Shown here: piece by piece, positions 48,064 to 56,339 of the stretch
Position numbering within the stretch: position 1 is the stretch's first letter
How the letters are laid out: every line of letters starts with the position of its first letter
Assembly: GCF_900111735.1 (NCBI RefSeq)
Contig: NZ_FOHW01000004.1
Coordinates: 1-64,000 of the forward strand
Reading direction: 5' to 3'
From: Pseudomonas graminis
GTDB lineage: Bacteria > Pseudomonadota > Gammaproteobacteria > Pseudomonadales > Pseudomonadaceae
DNA length: 64,000 bases
Notes under the pieces: model-generated
The model's input: the letters and a program-made list of their open reading frames with translations, nothing else
What the model was told of the DNA's origin: nothing
Database searches by the model: none
Program-made: the position numbers and the translations under genes

Positions 48064-49167
48064 ATGGCTAACCTGACAATCAGAAATCTGCAAAAAGGCT
48101 TCGACGGCCACCAGATCATCAAAGGCATCGACCTGGACGTGAAGGACCGTGAGTTCGTGGTCTTCGTCGGTCCGTCGGGCTGTGGCAAATCCACCCTGCT
48201 GCGCCTGATCGCCGGCCTGGAAGACGTGACCAGCGGCAGCATCGAACTCGATGGCCGCGAAATTACCCAGGTCACCCCGGCCAAGCGCGACCTGGCAATG
48301 GTGTTTCAGACCTACGCCCTGTACCCGCACATGACCGTCGGCAAAAATCTGTCGTTCGCCCTGGATCTGGCCGGCACGCCGAAGGCCGAGGTCAAGAAAA
48401 AGGTCGATGAAGCCGCGCGTATCCTCGAGCTGGGCCCACTGCTGGAACGCAAGCCCAAGCAGCTGTCGGGTGGTCAACGCCAGCGCGTTGCAATCGGTCG
48501 GGCCATCGTGCGCAACCCGAAAATCTTTCTGTTCGACGAACCGCTTTCCAACCTCGATGCGGCCTTGCGAGTGCAAACCCGACTGGAGCTGTCGCGCCTG
48601 CACAAAGAGCTGCAGGCGACGATGATCTACGTCACCCACGATCAGGTCGAAGCCATGACCCTGGCCGACAAGGTGGTCGTGCTCAATGGCGGCCGCGTCG
48701 AGCAGGTCGGTTCACCGCTGGAGCTCTATCACCATCCGGCCAACCTGTTCGTCGCGGGCTTTCTGGGCACGCCGAAAATGGGCTTCCTCAAGGGCATCAT
48801 CAGCGGCGTCGAAGCGTCGGCCTGTGAAGTCACCCTGGACGCCGGGACGAAGGTCCTGCTGCCTTTCACTAACGCGCAACAGAGCGTGGGCGACTCGGTA
48901 ACGCTGGGGATTCGTCCCGAGCACCTGGAGCTGGCCAACGAAGGCGACTGCCAGCTGACCGTCATCGCCGACGTCAGCGAGCGCCTCGGCAGCGACACTT
49001 ACTGCCACGTGCGCACCACGTCCGGCGAGCCGCTGACCATGCGGATTCGTGGGGACCTCGCGAGCCAGTACGGCGAAACCCTGAAACTGCACCTGAACAG
49101 CGCGCACTGCCACCTGTTCGACGCCCAGGGCCAGGTCATCCGTCGCGCGCTGCAGGCCGCTGCCTGA
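48064..49167 (+). CDS. mtlK: polyol ABC transporter ATP-binding protein
   Basis: A 367-residue ATPase of the MalK/UgpC class. Walker A is GPSGCGKST at 36-44, signature LSGGQ at 134-138 and Walker B IFLFDEP at 154-160. The C-terminal 130 residues form the OB-fold regulatory domain (LGIRPEHLEL). It energises MtlFG. It follows the inverted repeat at 47.9-48.0 kb and is the fourth gene of the operon. Confidence 0.95.
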   Translation: MANLTIRNLQKGFDGHQIIKGIDLDVKDREFVVFVGPSGCGKSTLLRLIAGLEDVTSGSIELDGREITQVTPAKRDLAMVFQTYALYPHMTVGKNLSFALDLAGTPKAEVKKKVDEAARILELGPLLERKPKQLSGGQRQRVAIGRAIVRNPKIFLFDEPLSNLDAALRVQTRLELSRLHKELQATMIYVTHDQVEAMTLADKVVVLNGGRVEQVGSPLELYHHPANLFVAGFLGTPKMGFLKGIISGVEASACEVTLDAGTKVLLPFTNAQQSVGDSVTLGIRPEHLELANEGDCQLTVIADVSERLGSDTYCHVRTTSGEPLTMRIRGDLASQYGETLKLHLNSAHCHLFDAQGQVIRRALQAAA

Positions 49168-49201
49168 TCCCTCGCACTCCACAGCATTCGGGAACACCGT
49201 C

Positions 49202-50719
49202 ATGAAACTGAACAAGCAGAACCTCTCCAACCTGGGCGCCGGCATCGCCATCCCCGCCTATTCCCTTGATGAGCGTCGCCAGGGCATCGCCCACATCGGC
49301 GTCGGTGGTTTTCACCGCGCCCACCAGGCGTTTTACACCGACGCGCTGATGTCCCTCGGCGCCAATGAAGGCAGCGGCGAAGGCCTGGACTGGGGCATTT
49401 GCGGGGTCAGCCTGCGCGAGGAAGACCGCGGCAATTTCGAAGCGCTGAAGGGCCAAGACTTCCTCTACACGCTGTTCGAACTGGGCGACACCCCGGACAC
49501 CGAAACTCGTGTGATCGGCGCCATGAGTCAGATGCTCATGTCCACCGACAGCGACCTGGCGCTGATCGACAAACTCGCCAGTCCGGACATCCGCATTGTC
49601 TCGCTGACCATCACCGAAGGCGGTTACTGCATCGACGACAGCACCGGCGAATTCATGAGCCACCTGCCGCAGATCCAGTACGACCTCGAACACCCCGCCA
49701 CGCCAAAAACCGTGTTCGGTTACCTGTGCGCCGCCCTGACCCGACGACGCGCCGAAGGCACGCCGGCGTTCACCCTGATGTCCTGCGATAACCTGCCGCA
49801 CAACGGCGCGGTCACACGCAAGGCCCTGCTGGCATTCGCCCAACTGCGCGACCCGGAACTGCACGACTGGATTGCTGAAAACGTCAGCTTCCCCAACGCC
49901 ATGGTCGACCGGATTACGCCCATGACCAGCACCGCCCACCGCCTGCAGCTGCATGACCAGAAAGGCATCGACGACGCCTGGCCGGTGGTGTGCGAGCCGT
50001 TCGTGCAATGGGTGCTTGAAGACAAATTCGTCAACGGCCGTCCGGCCTGGGAAAAGGTCGGCGTGCAGTTCACCGACGACGTCACTCCGTACGAAGAAAT
50101 GAAGATCAAGCTGCTCAACGGCAGCCACCTGGCGCTGACCTATCTCGGGGCCTTGAAGGGCTATCGCTTCGTCCACGAAACCATGAACGACCCGCTGTTC
50201 GTCGAGTACATCCGCACCTACATGGACCTGGACGTCACCCCGCAACTGGCGCCGGTGCCGGGCATCGACCTGACCGAATACAAACAGACCCTGATCGATC
50301 GGTTCTCCAATCAGGCGATTGCCGACCAGCTGGAGCGGGTGTGCTCCGACGGTTCGTCGAAATTCCCGAAATTCACCGTGCCGACGATCAATCGTCTGAT
50401 CCTGGACAGCGGCAACATGGACCGCGCTTCCCTGGTGGTTGCGGCCTGGGCGCTGTACCTGCAGGGCAACCGCACCGGCGATTTCACCGGCGAGAACGGC
50501 GTGCCGTACACCGTCGTCGACCCGCGCGCGGACTTTTGCAAGGCGCTGGTGGCCGATGACTTGCTGGTCACTCAGCGGCTGCTTGAAGTCGAAGAAATCT
50601 TCGGTGCGGCGATTCCCCAGTCCCCTGAGTTCGTGGCATCGTTCGAGCACAACTTGAACAGCCTGAAGCAGTTGGGCGTCAGTAAAACCCTGGAAAACCT
50701 GTTGGCGAAAACCGCCTGA
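49202..50719 (+). CDS. mtlD: mannitol 2-dehydrogenase
   Basis: A 505-residue long-chain polyol dehydrogenase that oxidises mannitol to fructose (and related polyols) with NAD+. The nucleotide-binding start is HIGVGGFHRAHQAFYTD, and the catalytic Lys-Asn-His set is in KIKLLNGSHLALTYLG at about 302-317. Length is near the 493 residues of the P. fluorescens enzyme. It lies 34 bp after mtlK. Confidence 0.95.
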   Translation: MKLNKQNLSNLGAGIAIPAYSLDERRQGIAHIGVGGFHRAHQAFYTDALMSLGANEGSGEGLDWGICGVSLREEDRGNFEALKGQDFLYTLFELGDTPDTETRVIGAMSQMLMSTDSDLALIDKLASPDIRIVSLTITEGGYCIDDSTGEFMSHLPQIQYDLEHPATPKTVFGYLCAALTRRRAEGTPAFTLMSCDNLPHNGAVTRKALLAFAQLRDPELHDWIAENVSFPNAMVDRITPMTSTAHRLQLHDQKGIDDAWPVVCEPFVQWVLEDKFVNGRPAWEKVGVQFTDDVTPYEEMKIKLLNGSHLALTYLGALKGYRFVHETMNDPLFVEYIRTYMDLDVTPQLAPVPGIDLTEYKQTLIDRFSNQAIADQLERVCSDGSSKFPKFTVPTINRLILDSGNMDRASLVVAAWALYLQGNRTGDFTGENGVPYTVVDPRADFCKALVADDLLVTQRLLEVEEIFGAAIPQSPEFVASFEHNLNSLKQLGVSKTLENLLAKTA

Positions 50720-50742
50720 GCTTCAGAGCTAACGAGGTGAAC

Positions 50743-52224
50743 ATGTTTCTCGGCATCGATTGCGGCACCCAAGGCACCAAGGCGATTGTTCTGGATGCCG
50801 TCAGCGGCAAGGTTCTGGGCGAAGGCTCGGGCGCCCATCACATGATCAGCGGTGCCAACGGGCGCCGCGAGCAGGATGTTCAGGAATGGCTCGATGCGTT
50901 CGAGCAGGCGACGGAACAGGCATTGAAGCAGGCCGGGGTGTCCGGCGCGGACATCCAGGCCATCGGCGTGTCCGGGCAGCAACATGGCCTGGTGATGCTC
51001 GATGCCTCGGGACAGGTGTTGCGCCCGGCCAAGCTATGGTGCGACACCGAATCCTCGCCCGAAAATGATCGGCTGTTGGCGTATCTGGGCGGTGAGGCCG
51101 GATCGCTGGAGCGGTTGGGTATCGCCATCGCGCCGGGCTACACGGTCTCGAAACTGCTGTGGAGCAAAGAACAGTTCCCAGAACTGTTCGCCCGCATCGA
51201 CAAGATTCTGCTGCCCCACGACTACCTCAATTACTGGCTGACCGGCCGCAGCTGCAGCGAGTTCGGCGACGCGTCGGGCACCGGTTATTTCAAAGTGCGC
51301 ACCCGCGAATGGGACCTCGACATCCTTCAGCACATCGACCCCAGTGGGCGGCTGGTCAAGGCATTGCCGGAATTGATCGAAGCGCATCAGGCGGTGGGCA
51401 CGATTCTTCCCGCGATCGCCGAGCGTCTGGGCCTCAACCCGAACGCCATCGTCTCCAGCGGCGGAGGCGACAACATGATGGGCGCCATCGGTACCGGCAA
51501 CATCGCGCCGGGCTCGATCACCATGAGCCTGGGGTCGTCGGGCACGGTCTACGCATTCGCCGACGCCGGCAATATCAGCGCGCAGCCGTCGGTGGCGACC
51601 TTCTGTTCCTCATCGGGCGGCTGGCTGCCACTGATCTGCACCATGAACCTGACCAACGCCACCAGCGCCATCCGCGAGCTGTTCACGCTAGACATCGGCG
51701 CCTTCAACGCGGCGGTGGCGTCATCACCGATTGGCGCCCAGGGCGTGCTCATGCTGCCCTTCCTCAACGGCGAACGCGTGCCCGCCCTGCCCCATGCCAC
51801 CGGCAGCATTCTCGGGCTGGACAGCACCAACCTGACCCAGGCCAACCTGTGCCGCGCGGTGGTCGAGGGCACCACCTTCGGCCTGCGTTACGGCCTGGAC
51901 CTGTTGCGCGACAGCGGCGTTAAGAGCGATAACATCCGCCTGATCGGCGGCGGCGCAAAAAGCGCGGTCTGGCGGCAGATCGTCGCCGACATCATGGACA
52001 CGCCGGTCATCTGCACCACCGGCACCGAAGCGGCCGCCCTGGGCGCGGCGATTCAGGCGGCGTGGTGTCATGCTCACGCCGAGGGTGACGGTGAGTCGCT
52101 GCAAGCGCTGACCGAGCGTTGCGTCAGCCTCGATCCGGCCAGTGAAACCCGGCCGGTCGCCGAACACGTTGCGGCGTACCAAACCGTTTATCAGCACTAT
52201 CGCACTCACTTGCAGGGCCTCTGA
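50743..52224 (+). CDS. mtlY: xylulokinase
   Basis: A 493-residue FGGY-family kinase that phosphorylates D-xylulose, the product of arabitol oxidation. It opens MFLGIDCGTQGTKAIVLD and has GVSGQQHGLVML near residue 75 and the ATP-site RLIGGGAKSAVWRQI. I use ATG 50743, which sits right after the GAGGTGA ribosome binding site; GTG 50737 is inside that site. It is the sixth gene of the mtl operon. Confidence 0.93.
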   Translation: MFLGIDCGTQGTKAIVLDAVSGKVLGEGSGAHHMISGANGRREQDVQEWLDAFEQATEQALKQAGVSGADIQAIGVSGQQHGLVMLDASGQVLRPAKLWCDTESSPENDRLLAYLGGEAGSLERLGIAIAPGYTVSKLLWSKEQFPELFARIDKILLPHDYLNYWLTGRSCSEFGDASGTGYFKVRTREWDLDILQHIDPSGRLVKALPELIEAHQAVGTILPAIAERLGLNPNAIVSSGGGDNMMGAIGTGNIAPGSITMSLGSSGTVYAFADAGNISAQPSVATFCSSSGGWLPLICTMNLTNATSAIRELFTLDIGAFNAAVASSPIGAQGVLMLPFLNGERVPALPHATGSILGLDSTNLTQANLCRAVVEGTTFGLRYGLDLLRDSGVKSDNIRLIGGGAKSAVWRQIVADIMDTPVICTTGTEAAALGAAIQAAWCHAHAEGDGESLQALTERCVSLDPASETRPVAEHVAAYQTVYQHYRTHLQGL

Positions 52225-52256
52225 CGGACAGCCCCGTCGGCCTTTATGGAGCAACT

Positions 52257-53192
52257 ATGTATCTGGTCTGTGGCGAAGCACTGTTCGATTTTTTCTGTCA
52301 GCCGGACAGCGGACAAAGCAACAAAGTGGGTTATCAGGCCATCGCCGGCGGTTCGCCGTTCAACGTCGCCGTCGGGCTGCGCAGGCTGGGCATCGATGCC
52401 GGGTTTTTCGCCGGCATCTCCAGTGATTACCTGGGCAAGCGCCTGCTGACGGTGCTGGCGGAAGAAGGCGTGCGCGATGACTTTCTCGTGCATATCGACG
52501 CGCCCACCACGCTGTCGATGGTCGCCGTGGGCGCCGACGGCTCGCCGCAGTACAGTTTTCGCGGCGAAGGCTGCGCCGACCGGATGCTGAGCGTTGAGCA
52601 TCTGCCGACTTTGGACCACAGCGTGCGTGGCTTGCATGTGGGTTCGTTTTCGCTGGTGGTGGAGCCGGTCGCCGAGGCACTGCTGACGCTGGTGCGGCGG
52701 GAAAGCGGTAAGCGGTTGATCACGTTCGACCCCAATGTGCGTTTGAACCCGGCGCCGAGTATCGAGCTGTGGCGCAGCCAAGTGGGGAAGTTTGCCGAGC
52801 ATGCGCACATCATCAAGGTCAGTGATGAGGATCTGGAGCTGTTGTATCCGCAGAAAGATGCGGCGGCGGTGGCCGCGGGCTGGCTCAAGGACAATTGTCA
52901 GTGGGTGATCATGACCCGCGGTCGTCAGGGCGCCACTGTGTTTACGCGGGACTTGGGGACCTGGTCGGTGGCGGCGCGCAAGGTGGAGACGGTGGATACG
53001 GTGGGTGCCGGGGATACGTTTCAGGCGGCGTTGATTGCGTTTCTCACGGAGCGGGGTCTGGATGCGCCAGCTGCTTTGGCGGGCGTAGATCGGGAGACGC
53101 TGACGAAGATGCTGGAGTTTGCGGTGGCCGCAGCGGCGGTGACCTGTACGCGAGAGGGGCCTGATTTGCCCTATCGGGCGGAGGTGGTCTAG
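52257..53192 (+). CDS. mtlZ: PfkB-family fructokinase
   Basis: A 311-residue sugar kinase that phosphorylates fructose released by mannitol dehydrogenase. The glycine-rich start GEALFDFF...IAGGSPFNVAVGLRRLG and the C-terminal catalytic block DTVGAGDTFQAALIAFL (with the base Asp) are conserved. It is the last gene of the mtl operon. It ends 16 bp before a hexamer repeat and the second composite island, and no ordinary terminator is seen. Confidence 0.93.
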   Translation: MYLVCGEALFDFFCQPDSGQSNKVGYQAIAGGSPFNVAVGLRRLGIDAGFFAGISSDYLGKRLLTVLAEEGVRDDFLVHIDAPTTLSMVAVGADGSPQYSFRGEGCADRMLSVEHLPTLDHSVRGLHVGSFSLVVEPVAEALLTLVRRESGKRLITFDPNVRLNPAPSIELWRSQVGKFAEHAHIIKVSDEDLELLYPQKDAAAVAAGWLKDNCQWVIMTRGRQGATVFTRDLGTWSVAARKVETVDTVGAGDTFQAALIAFLTERGLDAPAALAGVDRETLTKMLEFAVAAAAVTCTREGPDLPYRAEVV

Positions 53193-53208
53193 GCGTCTGG
53201 CCCTTTTC

Positions 53209-53250
53209 AGATCAAGATCAAGATCAAGATCAAGATCAAGATCAAGATCA
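53209..53250 (+). repeat. (AGATCA)7 hexamer microsatellite
   Basis: Seven perfect copies of AGATCA stand directly after mtlZ and before island 2. The 6-bp period does not shift reading frame by itself. Copy number would be expected to vary between strains. Confidence 0.95.
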
Positions 53251-53257
53251 CAGGCGT

Positions 53258-53510
53258 CTGCCTGGGGGCAGACTGTTTCGCCTTCGGCGAGTTACTTGGA
53301 AAAGCACCCCAAGTAACCAAGGGTGCTTGCTCCTGGTTGGGCCCCTCGTTCCTCGGGGTTCCTTCACTTCGGTCTCGCTCCGTGGGCCCGCCGCCATCCG
53401 CCATCCATGGCGGGGGGCGGCTCTCGCGGCATCCATGCCGCTCAGCCCACGGAGCGAGACCTGCGTTCAGCCTGCACCCAAGTCGCGATTGGTGGTGTTT
53501 GAGCTTTCTG
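53258..53510 (+). repeat. ATCCAT-hairpin element, island 2 left arm
   Basis: This is the second copy of the element at 33.3 kb, in the same orientation. Conserved blocks are TTCGCCTTCGGCGAGTTACT and CAAGTAACCAAGGGTGC; the middle differs. Its dyads are CCGCCAT/ATGGCGG at 53398-53413 and GCGGCAT/ATGCCGC at 53427-53442. The outer stem GTCTCGCTCCGTGGGC pairs perfectly with GCCCACGGAGCGAGAC. Confidence 0.85.
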
Positions 53511-53515
53511 CGTAT

Positions 53516-53558
53516 GAAGATCAAGAGCCGATCAAGAGCAGATCAAGAGCAGATCACA
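53516..53558 (+). repeat. GATCAAGAGC microrepeat
   Basis: Four imperfect GATCAAGAGCA-type units precede the REP core. The mirrored form (TTGATCTGCTC units) lies on the other side of the island at about 53850-53886. Confidence 0.8.
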
Positions 53559-53560
53559 AG

Positions 53561-53846
53561 CTTCCCGGCTAAAGCCGGTCCCACTGATTGCACACGCTGC
53601 TGTTAGTGGGACCGGCTTTAGCCGGGAAGAGGCCAGCTTAGGCGCCGACATTTTTGCTGATGTGATCGTTCCCACGCTCCGCGTGGGCATGCATCCCGTG
53701 ACGCTCCGCGTCACTTCCCCAGGCCTGAATGCGCGTCGTCTGCGGGACGCGGAGCGTCGGGGGCGGCGTTACCACGCGGAGCGTGGGAACGATCAGTGAA
53801 CTTGCTGCACACGGCGCTTTTAGTGGGACCGGCTTTAGCCGGGAAG
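53561..53846. repeat. REP cores around a DUF1534-type inverted repeat, island 2
   Basis: REP cores are at 53561-53584 (inverse), 53606-53629 and 53823-53846. Between the last two, 53668-53794 is a DUF1534-type inverted repeat with outer arms GTTCCCACGCTCCGCGTGGG and CCACGCGGAGCGTGGGAAC. The layout is the same as in island 1, plus one extra REP core. Confidence 0.88.
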
Positions 53847-53904
53847 CCGTTGATCTGCTCTTGATCTGCTTTTGATCTTGATCTTCAGACACATACCGCC
53901 CAGA

Positions 53905-54150
53905 CGACACCTATCGCGACTTGGGTGCAGGCTGAACGCAGGTTTCGCGGAGTGGGTCGAGCCGCATGGATGCGGCGAGAGCGCCGTCAGGACATGGATG
54001 TCCGTTCGGCGCGGGCCCACGGAGCGAGACCGAAGTGAGGGTACTCCGACGAAGGAGGAGCCAAACCAGGAGCAGGCACCCTTGGTTACTTGGGGTGCTT
54101 TTCCAAGTAACTCGCCGAAGGCGAAATGTCTGCCGCCAGGCAGACGCTTT
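53905..54150 (-). repeat. ATCCAT-hairpin element, island 2 right arm (inverted)
   Basis: An inverse copy that closes the palindrome. Its dyads GCCGCAT/ATGCGGC (53961-53976) and GGACAT/ATGTCC (53990-54003) are the same as in the right arm of island 1, so the two right arms are closer to each other than to their own left arms. Confidence 0.85.
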
Positions 54151-54155
54151 TGCCG

Positions 54156-54770
54156 TTAGGCCATTTCCGCCTTTGCCATGGCGATCCTGGTCTTCACCTC
54201 CTGCTCAGCGACCTGCTGATCCGTCTTCTGCTTCTGCAGCTCAGTCACCTGCTTGTCCACCGCCGCCTGCTCCTGCGGCGTCATGGCGTCGTATTCCGCC
54301 TTGCTGACGCCCGTCAACCGCTGCCGCACCTTCTCCGCGTCGGTCTGGTTCATGTAGGACAGAAACTGATCCTTCACCGAACCCACCCCGTCAGAACCCG
54401 CCGCGCCATCACTGGCCGCCAGTTCATCGGACACGCCCTTGCTGACACTGTCAGACGACGCAACCTGCTTGTCAGCGCTGGACACAAACGCCGCAGCCGC
54501 AGCCGCCTTGTCATCGTCCGTCACCGACGACGCCGTGTTGGCCGCCGCTGCCTTCAGGTTCACCATCATTTTGGCAAACGACTCGTCGTAGCTCTGCTTA
54601 CCGTCATTGCTGCCTTGCGCCGCGCCTTCGCCATTGCTCGCAATCGCCGCCACGGGTGTGGCGGCGCCGGCCATGGCGCTGGTGTAGGCATCCGTGTCCG
54701 GCGTGGCGTAATGGGTATGGCTTACGGCCTTCGACACGAACTGCTGGATAGCACTGTTGCCGATTAACAT
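54156..54770 (-). CDS. hypothetical Ala/Ser-rich protein
   Basis: A 204-residue protein I do not recognise. It begins LIGNSAIQQFVSKAVSHTHY, has an Ala/Ser/Asp-rich low-complexity middle (about 30-135) and ends in a charged helical segment with QFLSYMNQTDAEKVRQRL and EYDAMTPQEQAAV. There are no Cys or Trp residues, no membrane helix and no Sec signal. The gene has a perfect AGGAGGTGA Shine-Dalgarno 5 bp before ATG, so it is probably well translated. Its stop lies 6 bp from island 2. The composition would suit a non-classically secreted protein, but I saw no hrp-box-like promoter. Confidence 0.78.
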   Translation of the reverse strand: MLIGNSAIQQFVSKAVSHTHYATPDTDAYTSAMAGAATPVAAIASNGEGAAQGSNDGKQSYDESFAKMMVNLKAAAANTASSVTDDDKAAAAAAFVSSADKQVASSDSVSKGVSDELAASDGAAGSDGVGSVKDQFLSYMNQTDAEKVRQRLTGVSKAEYDAMTPQEQAAVDKQVTELQKQKTDQQVAEQEVKTRIAMAKAEMA

Positions 54771-54988
54771 CTTTCACCTCCTGTTCAGGTTGTCCGATGT
54801 ACCCCGACAGCAGCAAAACCGATGCCATACCGCTTGTTTCCCTGAAAGGCCCGCCAGCAGGGGTTTGCAGACCACGCCACGATCCGGGAAGGGGCCCCAT
54901 AATCGACATTGCTTGCCGTCTGCGGCAGATTCTCGCCGCAGCGTTGCCGTACTGGCCAGCGCGCCGCTGACAACCCGGGGCCGCCGTC

Positions 54989-56017
54989 CTATTTGAGGAA
55001 CGTCTTCAGCGCCTCATTCACCTTGTCCGCCTCGCACGCCGGCGCCATGTGCCCACAATCGCTATTGAGCACCAGCAACTGCGCGCGCTTTTGAGCGGCC
55101 AGCGCTTTGGAAGGCGCCGGGTCGACCATGCGGTCCTGTTCTGAAGTGATGATCAATAGCTGCGCCTTGATCTTCTTGGCCAGCGTGGCCATGTCACCTT
55201 GACGCAACAAATCGAAGGAGGTCATGGCCTGCAATTGCCGGTACCAGTCAACCGTGCTGAAGGACTGATTGCCCGGGGTGGCGGGCTGTTTGCCAGCAGG
55301 CGCGGGCCGGTTGCCGAGGTTTTTAGCGGCGCTACGCTCCGGCGTCCACAGATAACCGTTGTGGACCGCCGTGAGCTGTTTGAACGCAGTGCCCGGCGCA
55401 TAGTTGCCGTCGTTCCAGCCCGGCGCGCGTTCGATGGCGGCCAGTTCTGCATTCCAGGCCTGCAGGTCACGTTCGGTCGGGTGAGGCGTGCCGACGATGG
55501 TCACCACCTTGCTGGCGAAGTCCGGATACATTACCGCCCACTGCAAGGCCTGCATGCCGCCCATGGAAATGCCGACGATGGCGTGGGCGTGATCAATGCC
55601 CAGGTACATGGCGAGCAATCGATGTTGCGCCTTGACCATGTCACGGATGCCGAACTGCGGAAACTTCAGGCGCGGCGCGATCGGGCTGTTTGACGGCGAG
55701 CAGGACACGCCATTGCCGATGGCGTCCATCGCCACCACGTACCAGCGATTGGTGTCGACCAACTTGCCCGGGCCGATCATATCGGCCTGGTCGGACGTCC
55801 GTCCGGCCAGCCAGGTGGTCACCAGTACGACGTTGTTGCGGTCTTCTGCCAGGGTGCCGTAGGTGCGATAACCCAGGTCACAGCGCGAGATCTTGCCGCC
55901 GGTCATGTTCAACGAGCCAATGTTTACCCGCTGCTGCTCAGCCGCCTGACAAACACCCACACTCATCATGACCAGCAACGCACACAGCATCCGGTTAACG
56001 TAATGACGCAGTTTCAT
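54989..56017 (-). CDS. exported alpha/beta hydrolase of the MetX-like acyltransferase family
   Basis: A 342-residue protein with a Sec signal peptide (LCALLVMMSVGVCQAAE, cleavage after about residue 26). The mature part is an alpha/beta-hydrolase resembling homoserine O-acetyltransferases: nucleophile S151 in GISMGGMQALQW, Asp in ITSEQDRMVDP at about 300 and His in SDCGHMAP at about 326. A periplasmic location does not fit methionine biosynthesis, so it is more likely an esterase or acyltransferase on an unknown substrate. It diverges from the M20 peptidase gene. Confidence 0.88.
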   Translation of the reverse strand: MKLRHYVNRMLCALLVMMSVGVCQAAEQQRVNIGSLNMTGGKISRCDLGYRTYGTLAEDRNNVVLVTTWLAGRTSDQADMIGPGKLVDTNRWYVVAMDAIGNGVSCSPSNSPIAPRLKFPQFGIRDMVKAQHRLLAMYLGIDHAHAIVGISMGGMQALQWAVMYPDFASKVVTIVGTPHPTERDLQAWNAELAAIERAPGWNDGNYAPGTAFKQLTAVHNGYLWTPERSAAKNLGNRPAPAGKQPATPGNQSFSTVDWYRQLQAMTSFDLLRQGDMATLAKKIKAQLLIITSEQDRMVDPAPSKALAAQKRAQLLVLNSDCGHMAPACEADKVNEALKTFLK

Positions 56018-56339
56018 GGAATTCCTTAGTGATAAAGCCTGGCGCGATAGCGCCTGAAAGTTTGAGGCTACGGAAAACCATGTACATCAACATCATGCCG
56101 TCGCGCTGCGCCATCAGCGTAGACGGTTATGCCGTTTGAGCCAGGCCCGATCACGCCTATTTTTTCAGGCCATTCAATAGCCTGAGTCATTTATGGTTCT
56201 GCGCCGCTTTCACCCTCCAAGGCGACAGATATCAGCATAAGGACTCCCCCTGCTCCACCGGCGATGGTAGCGTGCGGTGGTTTCTGATCGAACGATCAGA
56301 CATTTCTCTCAACATGCCTGCCAAGGAATGCCCCACCCA
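56018..56339. promoter_or_regulatory. divergent promoter region with an 8-2-8 palindrome
   Basis: This 322-bp gap separates the hydrolase and dipeptidase genes. TCTGATCGAACGATCAGA at 56283-56300 is a perfect 8-2-8 inverted repeat 40 bp upstream of the dipeptidase start, placed like an operator over or near its promoter. Confidence 0.5.

Noticed and set aside
53209..53250. Iteron-like origin
   Set aside because: The hexamers are only 6 bp long with no DnaA boxes or replication gene nearby; a simple microsatellite is the better reading.
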